Part shown: piece by piece, positions 27,309-46,916 of the stretch
How positions within the stretch are numbered: position 1 is the first letter of the stretch
Layout: each line of letters begins with the position of its first letter
Source: Pseudomonas sp. B21-023
GTDB taxonomy: Bacteria > Pseudomonadota > Gammaproteobacteria > Pseudomonadales > Pseudomonadaceae
NCBI RefSeq assembly: GCF_024749165.1
Contig: NZ_CP087190.1
Location: forward strand, 2,949,501-3,013,500
DNA length: 64,000 bases
Direction: 5' to 3'
Notes under the pieces: generated by a model
Seen by the model: the letters and a program-made list of their open reading frames with translations, nothing else
Databases searched by the model: none
What the model was told of the DNA's origin: nothing
Position numbers and translations under genes: made by a program

Positions 27309-30300
27309 TTGCCCTCCTGGGCGTCGAAACGTTGCAGTTCACGCTGGAGGGTGCGTGACACCCGATGGATCTCGGCGCTTTCGAGCATGTCCCAGTGGCC
27401 GCCCTGCACCAGCGTGGCCAGGTAGCCGTCGGCGGCGCGGCACCGCCAGAACGCCCGCAGCCCGCGCAACTGGCCGCGGGTCATGTCTTCCCGCGCCTGC
27501 ACCAGCACCACCCGCCCGGCCTGGGGTGGGCAGGCGTAGGCGGCCATGGCCAGACGGTTATGGTTGTAGACGTGGAAGTAGCGCTCGACCTGGGCGTCCT
27601 CGATACCGGGGTACATGCCGTTGAAGCGCACCAGCTTGTCGCGGAACTCGGCCATGTCGACGGTACCGATCTGCGCCCGGAAGGCCGGATCGTCCGAACC
27701 CTGGGTGTCGAGCAGGACCACGCTGACCTGCCCGTGTCCGGCCAAGCGCAGACGGCGGGCCATCTCGTAGGCCACCAGGCCGCCGAACGACAGCCCGGTG
27801 AGCAGCAGCGGGCCGTGCTTCAAAGGCTCGATCAGGCGCAGGTAGGCATCGGCCATCGCCTCGACCGTGGGCTCGGTGGCTTCGCCGGGGTTGAGCCCCG
27901 GCGATTGCACGCCGTACACACCAACCGCCTCGGGCAGCTCCTTGGCCAGCGACAGGTAGCAGAACGCGGTGCCGCCGGCCGGGTGGATACACACCACGTT
28001 GTGCCGCCCCTCGCCCTGGCGGAAGGTGATCAGGTTGCCGTTGTCCCCTTGAGTGGCGGCCCCGTTTCGCAACCAGCCGCCCAGGGCCTCGATGGTCGGG
28101 TGGCCGAGTACCACCCGCGCCGGGACCTCGACCTCGAAGGCCTGGCCGATCTGGTAGGCCATCTTCACCGCGGCGATGGAGGTGCCGCCGACGGCGAAGA
28201 AGTTGTCGCGAATGCCGATCTGTGGGGCCAGCAGCAGGCCTTTCCAGATCTGGTAGAGGGTCAGTTCGATATGGTCGCGGGGGCTGCCGAGGTTGACCTG
28301 GCGCGCGGCCAGATCGTGTTCGGCGCGCTCGGCCAGCGCCTGGCGATCGATCTTGCCGTTGGCGGTCAGCGGCATGGCGTCGAGCCACAGATAGCTGCTA
28401 GGCAGCACGGCGCTGGGCAAGGTGTCAGCCAGGTGCGCGCGCACGGCCTGTTCGTCCGGCCTGGCGGGCGCCACGCAACAAGCCACCAGGCGCTGGTGCT
28501 CGGCCTGTTCGCCGAGCATCAGTACCACGCTGGCCGTGATCCCGGGGAAGGCCTGCAGCCGCGCCTCGACCTCGCTCAGTTCCAGACGCACGCCGCGCAG
28601 CTTGACCTGGAAGTCGTCGCGCCCCAGGAATTCCAGTTGCCCATCGGCACGGTAGCGGGCCAGGTCGCCGCTGCGATAGAGGCGATCACCGGGCACGAAC
28701 GGGCTGTCGATGAAGCGTTCGGCGGTCAGCGCCGGCAACCCGAGGTAGCCACGGGCCACGCCCACGCCGCCAATGTGCAGGTGGCCGGTGACACCGGGCG
28801 GCACCGGCGCATCGAAGTCGTCGAGCACATGGAAGCGGTTGTTGGCGATGGGCCGGCCGATCGGCAAGCGCAGGGCCGGCACCGCGTCACCCGGCGCCAG
28901 GGTCCAGATGCTGTTGATGACAGTGGTCTCGGTCGGCCCGTAGACGTTGTGCAGCCGCGCCTTGGGCAGGCGTGCGCGCAACAGCCGCGCCAGGGCCGGC
29001 GACAGCTCGCCGCCGCCGCAGAACACATCGCTCAGGCCGTGGCACAGGCTGGCCTCCTCCACCTCCAGGAACAGCTGCAGCATGGCCGGCACGAACACCA
29101 TCGCGGTGACGCCCTGCTCGCGTACCAGCCGGGCCAGGTAGCCGGGCTCCAGATGCCCGCCGGGCCGGGCGATCACCAGGCGCCCGCCGGTGGCCAGCGG
29201 CCAGAAGGTTTCCCACGCCGAGGCGTCGAAACCGAACGGGATCTTGTGCAGCATCGCCCCGGCCTCGCCGCATACGCCCAGGCACCACAGCAGCAGGTTG
29301 CCCAGCCCGCGATGCGCGACCATCACGCCCTTGGGCAGGCCGGTGGTGCCCGAGGTGTAGATCACGTAGGCCAGGTGCTCAGGGGTCACGCCCACTTCAT
29401 GGGCGGCCAGGTTGTCGGCGGCCAGGTGCGCCCAGCACGGGGCATCGGCCAGCAGGTCGAGGACCGGCGCCTCCCAGCCCGAGGCCTGCATGGCCCGGCC
29501 CAGGGTGGCGCGGGCCGCGCCCAGCGTCAGCAGTACCGCCGGGGTGCTGTCGCCCAGCATGTGGCCCAGGCGCCCGATTGGGTAGTCCGGGTCCAGCGGC
29601 ACATAGGCGCCACCGGCCTTGAGCACCGCCAGCAGCGCCACCGGCAATGCCGCGCAGCGCTCCACGCAGACCGCCACGCGCACATCCGGGCCGACGCCCA
29701 GGGTGCGCAGGTGGCGCGCCAGGCGATTGGCCTGGGCATTGAGTTCGGCATAGCTCAGCGCCTCGCCCTCGAACACCACCGCGCAGGCCTGCGGGTTGCG
29801 CGCCACCTGCGCCTCGACCAGGCGGTGCACACAGTCGACCGGCGTCGGCAGCGGGGCCGGCCGGTTCCAGCCGTGCAGCACCTGCTCGCGCTCGGCCGTA
29901 TCCAGCAACGACAGCTCGCGCAAGGGCCGCTTGGGATCGCCGGCCACCTGGGCGAGCAGATGGCGATAGTGGCCACTGAGGCGCTCGATGGTGCCGTGGT
30001 CGAACAGGTCGGTGTTGTACTCGACCAGCAGGTGCAGGGCACCGTCGCGCTCGCTCCACTCGAATGCCAGGTCGAACTTGGCGGTGGCGCTGCCAGTACC
30101 GTGAGGCGACAGTTCCAGGCCCGGCAACGCAACGGCGGCGCCCGGGGTGTTCTGCACCACCATCATCACCTGGAACAGCGGGGAATGGCCGGGGTCACGG
30201 GGTGGGTTGAGCGCCTCAACCACCAGGTCGAACGGCACGTCGTGGTGCGCGTGGATTTGCAGCATGTTGCCGCGCACTTCGCGCAGCAGTTCGGCGAAGG

Positions 30301-31416
30301 TCTGCGCCGGGTCGAGTTGCTGGCGGATCACCAGGGTGTTGACGAAGTGCCCGACCAGGGGTTCGAGCTCGGCCCTGCCGCGGTTGGCGAATGGCGTGCC
30401 CACGCACAGGTCGCGCTGCCCGCTGTAGCGCCACAACAGCACGTCCAGGGCGGCGAGCAGCACATTGAAGCGCGTGCCCTGGGTGTGCCGGGCCAAGGCG
30501 TCGAGCTCGGCCAGGGTGTCGGCGCCCAGTGTCGAGCTGAAGGTCGCGCCGACGAACCGCTGCACGGCTGGGCGCGGGCGGTCGCCGGGGATTTCCAGCA
30601 GGATCGGCGCACCGGCCAGGGTGCGCCGCCAGAAGTCCAGCTGGCCCTGCAGCGCCGCGCCGTCCAGGCGTTGGCGCTGCCAGCAGGCGTAGTCGGCGTA
30701 CTGTATCGGCAGCGGTGCAAGGCGCGCAGGCACGCCGCGCAGCAGCTCGGCGTAGGCGTTGGCGACCTCGTGCAGGATCACCCCCATCGACCAGCCGTCG
30801 GCGACGATATGGTGCACGCTGTACAGCCAAACATGATCCTCATCGCCCAGGCGCAGCAGCGTCGAGCGCAGCAGCGGGCCCTGGGCCAGGTCGAACGGCG
30901 CGTGGGCCTCGGCTTCGACGGCGGCGGCCAGGCGCTCCTGGCGCAGCGCCTCGGGCAACTGGCTCAGGTCCAGCACGGCCAGGGGCAGCGGCAGGCTCGC
31001 GTGCACCACCTGGCGCGGCTCGCCATCGACGCTGGCGAAGGTGGTGCGCAACATGGCATGGCGTTCGACCAGCACGTTCAGCGCTCGCTCCAGCACGGCA
31101 GCCTCCAGCCGGCCCTTGAGCCGCAGCGCCGAGGGCACGTTGTAGAACGGGTTGCCCGGTGCCAGCTGGTCGAGGAACCACAACTGCCGCTGCGAGAAGG
31201 ACAGCGGGCAATCGACCTGCCCGTGCGGACGGCACGGGATCGGCGCGCTGTCGTCTGGCGCTGCGAGCAAGGCGATCAACGCCTGCTTGTGGGTCTTCAG
31301 CGCCGCCATCAGGGCGTCATCGAGAAACCCTTTAGGCGCCTTGCAGCGCAGCTTGTCGCCGTCCACTTCGAGGGCTACGCCATGGCGATCGAACAACGCC
31401 AGCAGTTGATGGGCGT

Positions 31417-31420
<4 letters not shown>
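27305..31420 (-). CDS. NRPS, docking-C-A-T-TE
   Basis: The 1371-residue enzyme starts with a TubC-type docking segment (residues 1-55, LLALFDRHGVALEVDGDKL), then a condensation domain (HHIVADGWS near 202), an adenylation domain (YTSGTTGLPKG near 686), a carrier (VGGTSI near 1077) and a thioesterase (GLSFGG near 1207, histidine in QGGHWDM). Reading the adenylation pocket by hand gives DAWVFGVVI, a hydrophobic pocket I cannot match to one amino acid. The docking segment should receive the chain from the C terminus of the 2991 aa synthetase. The thioesterase in the middle of the operon suggests that a product is released here. Both ends overlap neighbours by ATGA. Confidence 0.93.
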
Positions 31421-40392
<8,972 letters not shown>

Positions 40393-40431
40393 CGGGCTGC
40401 CATCCGTGAGTATTGTTTTTATTCGGTGCGC

Positions 40432-40452
40432 GCAGGACGACGGGCGTCCTGC
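40432..40452 (-). repeat. Hairpin in the NRPS upstream region
   Basis: An 8-bp perfect inverted repeat (GCAGGACG / CGTCCTGC) with a 5-nt spacer lies 40-60 bp upstream of the first NRPS start codon. It could be a 5'-leader hairpin or an operator. No T-run follows on either strand, so it is not an intrinsic terminator. Confidence 0.45.
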
Positions 40453-40818
40453 CGGTCGGGTCGGTCATTCGGGGGAGATCAGGGGCCAGGCGCGGCGCGG
40501 GCGCGCGCAGCAGTGAGGCGCACAGCGTGCGACCGGGGGATGGCGCACGTGAAGGGACATGTGGCGAGCACGGGCGCATGGCCCGTCATATCGACGATTC
40601 CAGACTGCGTGACCAATTGAAACCTCACCATCCTTATGGGGGCATGCAAGGGCCACGAGCGTTGAGCCTGGGTGGTCCCTTCGGCTGCGTTACCGATGAC
40701 CTGTGGGCCGTCGGTTTTCCAATTGCGCCGGGCTCCTGGCCCCGGGCGCTGGCGGATGATAACCATGAGGGTCCGCGGCAAGGCAACAAAAACAGAAAAT
40801 TTAATGCTTGTTTGTTTG

Positions 40819-40856
40819 CCTGGCGGCCCTCCCCACTTACCGGTCAGGCCGCCAGG
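40819..40856 (-). terminator. Inverted repeat just after mnxG, possible terminator
   Basis: A perfect 10-bp repeat (CCTGGCGGCC / GGCCGCCAGG, 18-nt loop) begins 6 bp after the mnxG stop in the direction of transcription. It is not followed at once by a T-run; T-rich sequence comes only about 15-30 nt later on the minus strand. It may slow or end transcription before the NRPS operon. Confidence 0.45.
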
Positions 40857-40862
40857 CCCCTT

Positions 40863-43800
40863 TCACTGCGCAGGCGCCACCGCCGGCGGTGGCTCGTTGG
40901 TCACCCGCAGGATCCCCCACAGCCCCGAGGCATTGCCGTACGCCGCATAGTCGCGGAACAGGTAGTCCCCCGGCACGGCGTTGGCGCCCCCGGCACTGGG
41001 CAGCATGAAGCTGAAGTGCGCCGCCGGCAGCACGCTTTCCTGCGCGCCCACATACATCGCCATCGGGTTGTAGCCGTAGCGCACCGAGCCGATGCCCGGC
41101 AGGCCCATGGGGTAGCCCTGCACATCGCTCTTCTCGGCCTGGTAGTTGTGCAGCGGCCACAGGTGCCCGTCGAGCTGGTAGGTGATGCCGCGGCTGCCAC
41201 CGCTGGGCATCAGTACGTGGCTGCGCGCCGGCTGGCCGGGCTTGGCCCAGAGCACCGGGGTCTGCGGATCACCGCCGACCAAGGCATTGCTGTAGGCCAT
41301 GTGGGCATTGGGCACATCGGCGAAGCCAAAGCCATCGGCATGGCCGAACGGCGCGTCCGGCGCCAGGCCGAAGCGCAGCCACAGCGGCTCGGTCTTGTAG
41401 TTCATCGCCATGTTGCCGTTGTCCTTCGGATCGCCGGGCACGCCGTTGCCCTCGGTGGCGATGCCCTCCACCGGCCGGCCATCGGCCCAGCGCATGTTCA
41501 GCGAGCGCTGCCACACGGTGACGAAGTCGCGGTAGTCAGGCTGGCCGCTGACCTTCACCGTGGCCTGGGCGCGGCTGGCGGTGTCCTCGGTCCAGGTCGC
41601 GCTTTGCGGCAACACGCTCATGGCGCCCACCAGGCCTTTCTGCGGCTGCTTGATGACATCCGCCGGGGTCAGGTTGAGGCCGCCGAACTCGATGGCCGTG
41701 GTGTTGATGTTGTCCACGGTGCGGCCCAGTTGCAGCACCGGCTTGCCTTCACGCTCCAGGTGCCCGGCGTAGTACTGGTACACCCGGTTCGGGTAGGCGC
41801 CGCTGTTGCCGGTGCGTGGCGGCACGGTCTGCACCGGGTTGAGGCCGACGTTGACGCCGTCCGACTTGGTGATGTCGTAGGCCAGCAGCTGCGCATGCAA
41901 GCCGACATGGCTGGACGGGCGCATCAGGTTGTTGTTGAACGCCGTGGAGCCCTCGCCGCCGGCGCGGTCGCGCTTGACCACGTTCTGCATCACCGCGCTG
42001 CTGGGCAGGTCTGGCATCATCAGCGGCAGGCGGTTCTCCAGGGTGATGCTGATGCAGTCACCCGCGTTGGCGCGCAGCACCAGTGGCTCGACCGGCACGC
42101 CGGCCTTGAGCTTGCCGGTGCTCGCGTCGAGGTCGGCCTTGCGCACGTAGAGCACTGCGGTCGGGTCATGCAAAGGCGAACTGTGCCCGCCCACAGTGAA
42201 GGTCGCGCCGTCCTCCTCGTCGGTGACGGTGGCCATGGGAATATCGACCTTGCGGCTGTTGAACACCAGGGTGCCACCATTGGCCTTGAGCGCGCCACCG
42301 ACGTGCTGACCGATACCAGCCGGGTCATTGATGCTGACCCCGTGGCGGTTCTCGAGAATGTCGTTGGCCAGGGCCGCGACGATCTCGTAGCTGCGCTTGA
42401 CCGTCGGCCGCGTGCCGATGCCGTTGGCGTTGGCCGTGGTCTTCGGACAGATGCCGTCGAAATTGACGGTGTTGCGCATGGCCACCGGCTGCGGATTGTT
42501 CGGCAGGGCGAACAGGTCGGCGCGTTGCGCGGTGTAGTTGCGCATGATGCCCCAGATGCCGTTCCAGTAGCCTTCCAGCGCCGCATCCAGCGAGTACAGG
42601 TAGTCGCCGTTGGTGGCGGCGGAGCTGGAGATCATCGACACCGGTGCCATGAAGCCGAGCTGCTCGGAGATGCCCACCATCTGCGACGACTTCCAGCCCG
42701 AGTTGGAGCTGTTGCCGAAGCCTGAGCCGTTCTGCAGCCATTTCACGCCGTGCAGGGTGACGTTGTGTTCCTCTTCATGGCCGCCGGCATGCATGCGCAG
42801 GCGCACGTTGTCACCGGAATAGGTGCGCAGCAGCGGTGTGAACGGGTCACCCGGCTCGCTGCCCTTGTTGACGTGCGGCGGGAACAGCGTGGTGCCACCA
42901 GTGGGGCCGGTAGCCTGGGTGATCGCCGAGGGCGCCAGGTTCATCGCCGGGATGGCGCGGTCGGTGCGGCTCTGCATGGCGTAGGCCAGGTCGCCGCCGA
43001 GGCCATCAGCCTGCATGCCGCGCTTGCCGTCCGGGCCGACCTTGTTCGGGTCGAACACGCGCAGGGCCAGCGGTTCGTTGCGATAGTTGACGACGAACAT
43101 GCCTGGGTCGTCCACCGAGATCGCCTGCGGGCACGGCCGGGTTGGGCAGCCTGGGCTCAGCCCGCCACGGGATTCGACCACCGACTCGAGCAGCGTCGAG
43201 GCCTTTTGCCGCACGGGCGGGTTGATGGCGTAGCGGAAGCTGTCGGCGGTGGCCGGATAGGCCTGGCCATCCGGTACGCCATTGGGCCCGGCGCCCACAT
43301 ACACGCCGGCTTCATAGGCGTGCTGGAAGTCGCTGTATTCGAGGAAGAACTCGCGGTAGCTGTCGTTCTTGCCATCGCCGTCGTGGTCGCCGGTCTGGAT
43401 CACCGCCTGCCACGAGGTCGGGCCGCCATCCTGGCGAGTCGCCGGGTTGTACAGCTGTTCGCCGGTCTCGCCGTGGTACCAGGTAGAGCCTGCGGGCTCG
43501 GCCAGCACGGTCGCATACAGCCCGAGCTGTTGGTGGGTCGATGGGCCGAGGTGATCATGGGTGAAGATGGTGCCCAGGCCACGGTCGACGTTGTGCACGT
43601 TCACCAGGGGGTCGGCGAACCAGCGTTGCATCGCAGTGCGCGCGCCGAGCCAGTCGGCCCGGCCGAAGCGTCCGAAGTACGGATGCTGCTTGGCTTTCGG
43701 GCAGGCGGCGGTGCCGTCGCGGGTATCGCCTTCGGTGCAGTTGTTGAAGCTGCGAATGGCGTGCACGCGCTCGACCACGCTGCCGGGCGAGAGGATGCCG

Positions 43801-46709
43801 TCCTCGTAGTTCCAGCCGTTGGCCGAGCCGTCGGCGGCGGTCAGGTCCCATTTGGGCAGGTGGATATGCTGGCCGATCACGTCGGTCGGGGTGCGAACCT
43901 GGTAGTCGTCCATCTCGTAGAACGACGGGATCAGGTTGGTGTGCACGTACTGGGTGCAGTCGAAGGTGTTCATGCGCATCACCAAGGGCTCTGGCGGGCG
44001 CTGCTTGGTGATCACCGGCCAGGCGTCTTCCCACAGGGCGAGGATGCGCGCCTGCGGGAAGTGGTAGCCGACCTTGTTGTACACCGCGTCGAACTGGATG
44101 TTGGCCGCCTTGTACATACGCGGCCGGTCGGCGGTGAAGGTGGACGAACCGCGGAAACTCATGCCGGTGAGGTTTTCGCCGCTGAAGAACTCGCCGACGC
44201 CCGAAGATTGGGTCAGACGCTTGCCGCGGTCGTCCATGCACGGCTCATAGTACGGCGCGCCCGCCGTCGGCAAGGCGCCGTTGGTGCGGAAGGTCTTGGC
44301 CACCGGCGCGCTGCCGGGGATCAGGGCGAAGCTTGGGTGCTCGGCCTTGGCGTGGAACTGCATGGCCGCCTGTTCGACCTCGGTGCCCTCTTCGGGCAGG
44401 TAGATCGGCTTGGCCTTGTGCACCACCTTGGAGAAATCCAGCTTGGTGGTGGTGGTCACGGCGTCGCCACCGGCTGACACACCGTCGAGGGTATGCCGGC
44501 CAAGGCCGCCATCCCAGCCGTCGACCTGGTTGGGGTCGAGGTTGGCCCACAGCGCCTTGCCGCTGTCCTTGAGCTGCCGGGCCAGCGTCGGGTCAAGCAT
44601 GTCCAGTGGCGGGGTTGGCGGACGCTGGCCGACGCTGCTTTCCATACCGCCGATCCAGAACGGATAGCCGGGGTTTTTCAGGCTGCCGTCGGCGTTGCGA
44701 TTGGTCTCGCTGCGGTCGACCAACGCGAGGGAGCCAACCGCACGCGGCGTGGCGGGGTCGCCGGAGTGATCGCCGCCCTCCTCTTCTCCGTCATCGCCAT
44801 GTTCGGCGACCAGGGTCTCGGCCAGCTTGGGCACCACCGTGACCTTGCCCGGCATCGGCGCCATGGCCTTGCCGGGTAGCGGCACGATGGCCGGGATCGG
44901 CGTGCCGGCGATGATCTCGCCGTCGGGCAGCGCCCGGGCACCCGGGGCCGGCTTGCCATTGCGCAGGGCGAACGGCGTGGTGTGAAAGCCGTTCTCGCCC
45001 TCGCCGCTGACCGCCAGGCGGGTGCCTGGCTCGAACACATCATGTACCCGCCACATGGCCCACATGCCCTGGGCAAAGTGCGGATAGAAATGGCAATGAT
45101 AGATGGCGTCGCCCGCTACCCGGTTGCGGTTGCCGGAGCCGCCGTTGGCGATTTCGTAGGTGTAGCCCACGCCCGGGCCGATGCCCTGGGCGTCGATATA
45201 GTCGGAGTTGTCATCGTTGGGGTTGAACAGCCACTGGTGCCCGTGCAGGTGGAAGATGTGCTGCTCGTGGCCATTGTGGGTGTTGCGGAACTTGGTGAAG
45301 TCACCGATGTAGCTGTGGTGCACGTTGGCGGGCTCGGCCGGGTACAGGGCCATGGTCGCCTTGACCCCTGTGGCGCTGGCCGGCGGCGTATCGCCCGGAC
45401 GGATGCTCTCCAGCCCGACGTTGGCCGGGATATCCACGAGGGTGCCGATATCGCCCACAGTGTGGGCACTGAGGAAGAATTCTTCGTAGGCGCACGACAG
45501 GCAGTCATGCATCGGCCCCACGCCGAGACGGTTGGCCACCACCTCGGCGCCCATGCCGCCGGAGCCGTAGTTGATCATGAACGAGTCGCGAGTCGGCTCC
45601 AGCACGTGGCCCATGACCGGGTCAGCCCAGTAGCCGGGGAAGGCCTGGGTGGCGGCAACCTCATCGGCGAACTGCGAGGCGAAGTCGCGGAAGGCTTCCA
45701 GGCGATTGGGCAGCGCCGGGTTGCGCTTGCCGACGCTTTCCAGCGGATAGGTGCTGGCAGGGAAGCTTCCGTCGGGGTTGGGGCCCATGACGATGGCGTC
45801 GGTCTCGCTGCTCTGGATCTCGTTGCCCTCGACCATGGCAATGATCGGCTTGCCGGCCTTGCCCTCGGCGATCCACGGCTCGACGTTGGGGTAGCGTGCC
45901 TGGTAGTCGATGACCGGCTGACCGGTGGCCGTGCGGCCGGTGGTGGCCAGGCGCATCTCTTCCTCGGTCAGGGTGTTGCGGTAGGTGCGCCCGGCCTTGG
46001 GCACCACCACCACCTGGCCGAACAGGCCGTTGGCGACGTTACCGCCGCCGCCCTGCCCGCCGAAGGTCGCGCCCTGGCTCGTAACGGCGAAGGCGCCTTC
46101 GCGCTCGGCGTACAGGGTGTAGCTGCGGGTGCCGCCCGGGGCGACCAGGAAGTTGCCGTTGCGCCCGGTGTTGGCGGCGATGTCGCCGATGCTGTTGACC
46201 GCCTGCAGGCCATTGACCTGGAAGCCCACATGGCGGTCGGTGACCTGCTCGTCAGCGACGAAGTGCTCGTTGCCCTCGTTCTCGACCTCGGCGCCCTCTT
46301 CTTCCTCGCCTTCGACTTCGTTCTCGTCGTGATCGATGCCGTGCTTGTTGGGGTTGGCCTGGTAGGCCAGCAGGTTGCTCAGGTTGACCGTCAGGCAGTC
46401 CCCCGCCGCCACCCGCAGCACGATCGGACGCGGGCGCTTGTCCGGGCGCAGGGTGACCTTGCCCGGCACCGCCGCACCGCCCTTGCTCAGGGGCACGCGG
46501 TGCTCGTCCACCACGTCCTGGCGCAGGGCGAACATCATGCCGTTGGCGTTCTGCGCGCCGAGGCGGTTGAACATCAGGGGCTGGTCCAGCGCCACCACGT
46601 TGGCCACCAGCGTGCGCTGGCACTGCACGGCGGCCTCGCTGGATACCTGCCAGCCCAGCAGGGCCAGCAGGAAGGTGGACAGGACCGGGCCTTTGCGAGG
46701 GGTCGACAT
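40863..46709 (-). CDS. mnxG: MnxG-type multicopper oxidase, Mn(II) oxidase
   Basis: The 1948-residue protein matches the giant multicopper oxidase MnxG that P. putida uses to oxidise Mn(II) to Mn oxide. A signal peptide (about residues 1-27, LSTFLLALLGWQVSSEAA) sends it out of the cytoplasm. Copper motifs include HLHGHQW (about 483) and HCHFYPHFAQGMW (about 537), with further His-rich blocks THDHLGPSTHQQ (about 1048), HEEEHNVTLHG (about 1309) and DGHLWPLHNYQ (about 1845), as expected from multiple cupredoxin domains. An acidic tract (DHDENEVEGEEEEGAEVENE, about 125-145) may bind Mn or Ca. GGAGGTG precedes the ATG, and a consensus sigma-54 promoter lies 40-55 bp upstream. It appears intact. 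Confidence 0.9.
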   Translation of the reverse strand: MSTPRKGPVLSTFLLALLGWQVSSEAAVQCQRTLVANVVALDQPLMFNRLGAQNANGMMFALRQDVVDEHRVPLSKGGAAVPGKVTLRPDKRPRPIVLRVAAGDCLTVNLSNLLAYQANPNKHGIDHDENEVEGEEEEGAEVENEGNEHFVADEQVTDRHVGFQVNGLQAVNSIGDIAANTGRNGNFLVAPGGTRSYTLYAEREGAFAVTSQGATFGGQGGGGNVANGLFGQVVVVPKAGRTYRNTLTEEEMRLATTGRTATGQPVIDYQARYPNVEPWIAEGKAGKPIIAMVEGNEIQSSETDAIVMGPNPDGSFPASTYPLESVGKRNPALPNRLEAFRDFASQFADEVAATQAFPGYWADPVMGHVLEPTRDSFMINYGSGGMGAEVVANRLGVGPMHDCLSCAYEEFFLSAHTVGDIGTLVDIPANVGLESIRPGDTPPASATGVKATMALYPAEPANVHHSYIGDFTKFRNTHNGHEQHIFHLHGHQWLFNPNDDNSDYIDAQGIGPGVGYTYEIANGGSGNRNRVAGDAIYHCHFYPHFAQGMWAMWRVHDVFEPGTRLAVSGEGENGFHTTPFALRNGKPAPGARALPDGEIIAGTPIPAIVPLPGKAMAPMPGKVTVVPKLAETLVAEHGDDGEEEGGDHSGDPATPRAVGSLALVDRSETNRNADGSLKNPGYPFWIGGMESSVGQRPPTPPLDMLDPTLARQLKDSGKALWANLDPNQVDGWDGGLGRHTLDGVSAGGDAVTTTTKLDFSKVVHKAKPIYLPEEGTEVEQAAMQFHAKAEHPSFALIPGSAPVAKTFRTNGALPTAGAPYYEPCMDDRGKRLTQSSGVGEFFSGENLTGMSFRGSSTFTADRPRMYKAANIQFDAVYNKVGYHFPQARILALWEDAWPVITKQRPPEPLVMRMNTFDCTQYVHTNLIPSFYEMDDYQVRTPTDVIGQHIHLPKWDLTAADGSANGWNYEDGILSPGSVVERVHAIRSFNNCTEGDTRDGTAACPKAKQHPYFGRFGRADWLGARTAMQRWFADPLVNVHNVDRGLGTIFTHDHLGPSTHQQLGLYATVLAEPAGSTWYHGETGEQLYNPATRQDGGPTSWQAVIQTGDHDGDGKNDSYREFFLEYSDFQHAYEAGVYVGAGPNGVPDGQAYPATADSFRYAINPPVRQKASTLLESVVESRGGLSPGCPTRPCPQAISVDDPGMFVVNYRNEPLALRVFDPNKVGPDGKRGMQADGLGGDLAYAMQSRTDRAIPAMNLAPSAITQATGPTGGTTLFPPHVNKGSEPGDPFTPLLRTYSGDNVRLRMHAGGHEEEHNVTLHGVKWLQNGSGFGNSSNSGWKSSQMVGISEQLGFMAPVSMISSSAATNGDYLYSLDAALEGYWNGIWGIMRNYTAQRADLFALPNNPQPVAMRNTVNFDGICPKTTANANGIGTRPTVKRSYEIVAALANDILENRHGVSINDPAGIGQHVGGALKANGGTLVFNSRKVDIPMATVTDEEDGATFTVGGHSSPLHDPTAVLYVRKADLDASTGKLKAGVPVEPLVLRANAGDCISITLENRLPLMMPDLPSSAVMQNVVKRDRAGGEGSTAFNNNLMRPSSHVGLHAQLLAYDITKSDGVNVGLNPVQTVPPRTGNSGAYPNRVYQYYAGHLEREGKPVLQLGRTVDNINTTAIEFGGLNLTPADVIKQPQKGLVGAMSVLPQSATWTEDTASRAQATVKVSGQPDYRDFVTVWQRSLNMRWADGRPVEGIATEGNGVPGDPKDNGNMAMNYKTEPLWLRFGLAPDAPFGHADGFGFADVPNAHMAYSNALVGGDPQTPVLWAKPGQPARSHVLMPSGGSRGITYQLDGHLWPLHNYQAEKSDVQGYPMGLPGIGSVRYGYNPMAMYVGAQESVLPAAHFSFMLPSAGGANAVPGDYLFRDYAAYGNASGLWGILRVTNEPPPAVAPAQ

Positions 46710-46748
46710 GGGGCACCTCCGGGGACACAGGGATACTGCGTGGAGGTG

Positions 46749-46764
46749 AGCAAGTGGCGTGCCA
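46749..46764 (-). promoter_or_regulatory. Sigma-54 (-24/-12) promoter of mnxG
   Basis: Read on the minus strand the site is TGGCACG-CCAC-TTGCT, a full match to the published sigma-54 consensus TGGCACG-N4-TTGCW. Transcription would start about 12 bp further on, near 46738, leaving a leader of about 30 nt before the mnxG ATG at 46709. The regulation fits the known requirement of P. putida Mn oxidation for the NtrC-type response regulator MnxR. Confidence 0.85.
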
Positions 46765-46769
46765 TATGA

Positions 46770-46795
46770 TTAACTGATTAATTTCAATTAGTTAA
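46770..46795. repeat. AT-rich inverted repeat beside the mnxG promoter
   Basis: TTAACTGATT and AATTAGTTAA form a nearly perfect repeat (9 of 10 pairs) with a 6-bp spacer. It starts 6 bp upstream of the -24 box. It may be an operator or part of an IHF-bendable region. It is too close to the promoter for a typical activator enhancer. Confidence 0.45.
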
Positions 46796-46800
46796 GCCAT

Positions 46801-46843
46801 AAAAAATGGGGCCACTGGGGAAAATCCCCGATGGGTATGCCCC
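46801..46843 (-). terminator. Possible terminator upstream of mnxG (minus strand)
   Basis: On the minus strand two nested stems, GGGGC/GCCCC outside and GGGG/CCCC inside, are followed by ATTTTTT. This could stop transcription running toward mnxG from upstream and so keep mnxG dependent on its sigma-54 promoter. The stems are short. Confidence 0.35.
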
Positions 46844-46885
46844 GAATCCGGGGCGGCTACGCAGCCCTCAAGCCAAGCGCCGACC

Positions 46886-46916
46886 CTGTGGGACCTGGCT
46901 TGCCAGCGATGGGGCC
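46886..46916. repeat. Single REP-like element
   Basis: The segment CTGTGGGACCTGGCTTGCCA followed by GCGATGGGGCC resembles one arm of the Pseudomonas REP palindromes found at 48935-49003 and 54406-54471, here without its inverted partner. Confidence 0.5.

Larger units (their letters stand above)
40393..40862. other. 470 bp gap between mnxG and the NRPS operon
   Basis: No convincing gene lies here. The stretch should hold the promoter of the minus-strand NRPS operon and the 3' end signals of mnxG. I see two inverted repeats (listed separately) and an AT-rich patch at about 40787-40815. No strong -35/-10 pair or sigma-54 motif stood out on the minus strand. Short open frames occur in it but have no supporting ribosome site. 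Confidence 0.6.

Noticed and set aside
40479..40781. A 100-codon minus-strand frame between mnxG and the NRPS operon.
   Set aside because: No ribosome site, no recognisable sequence, and it lies in the probable promoter region.
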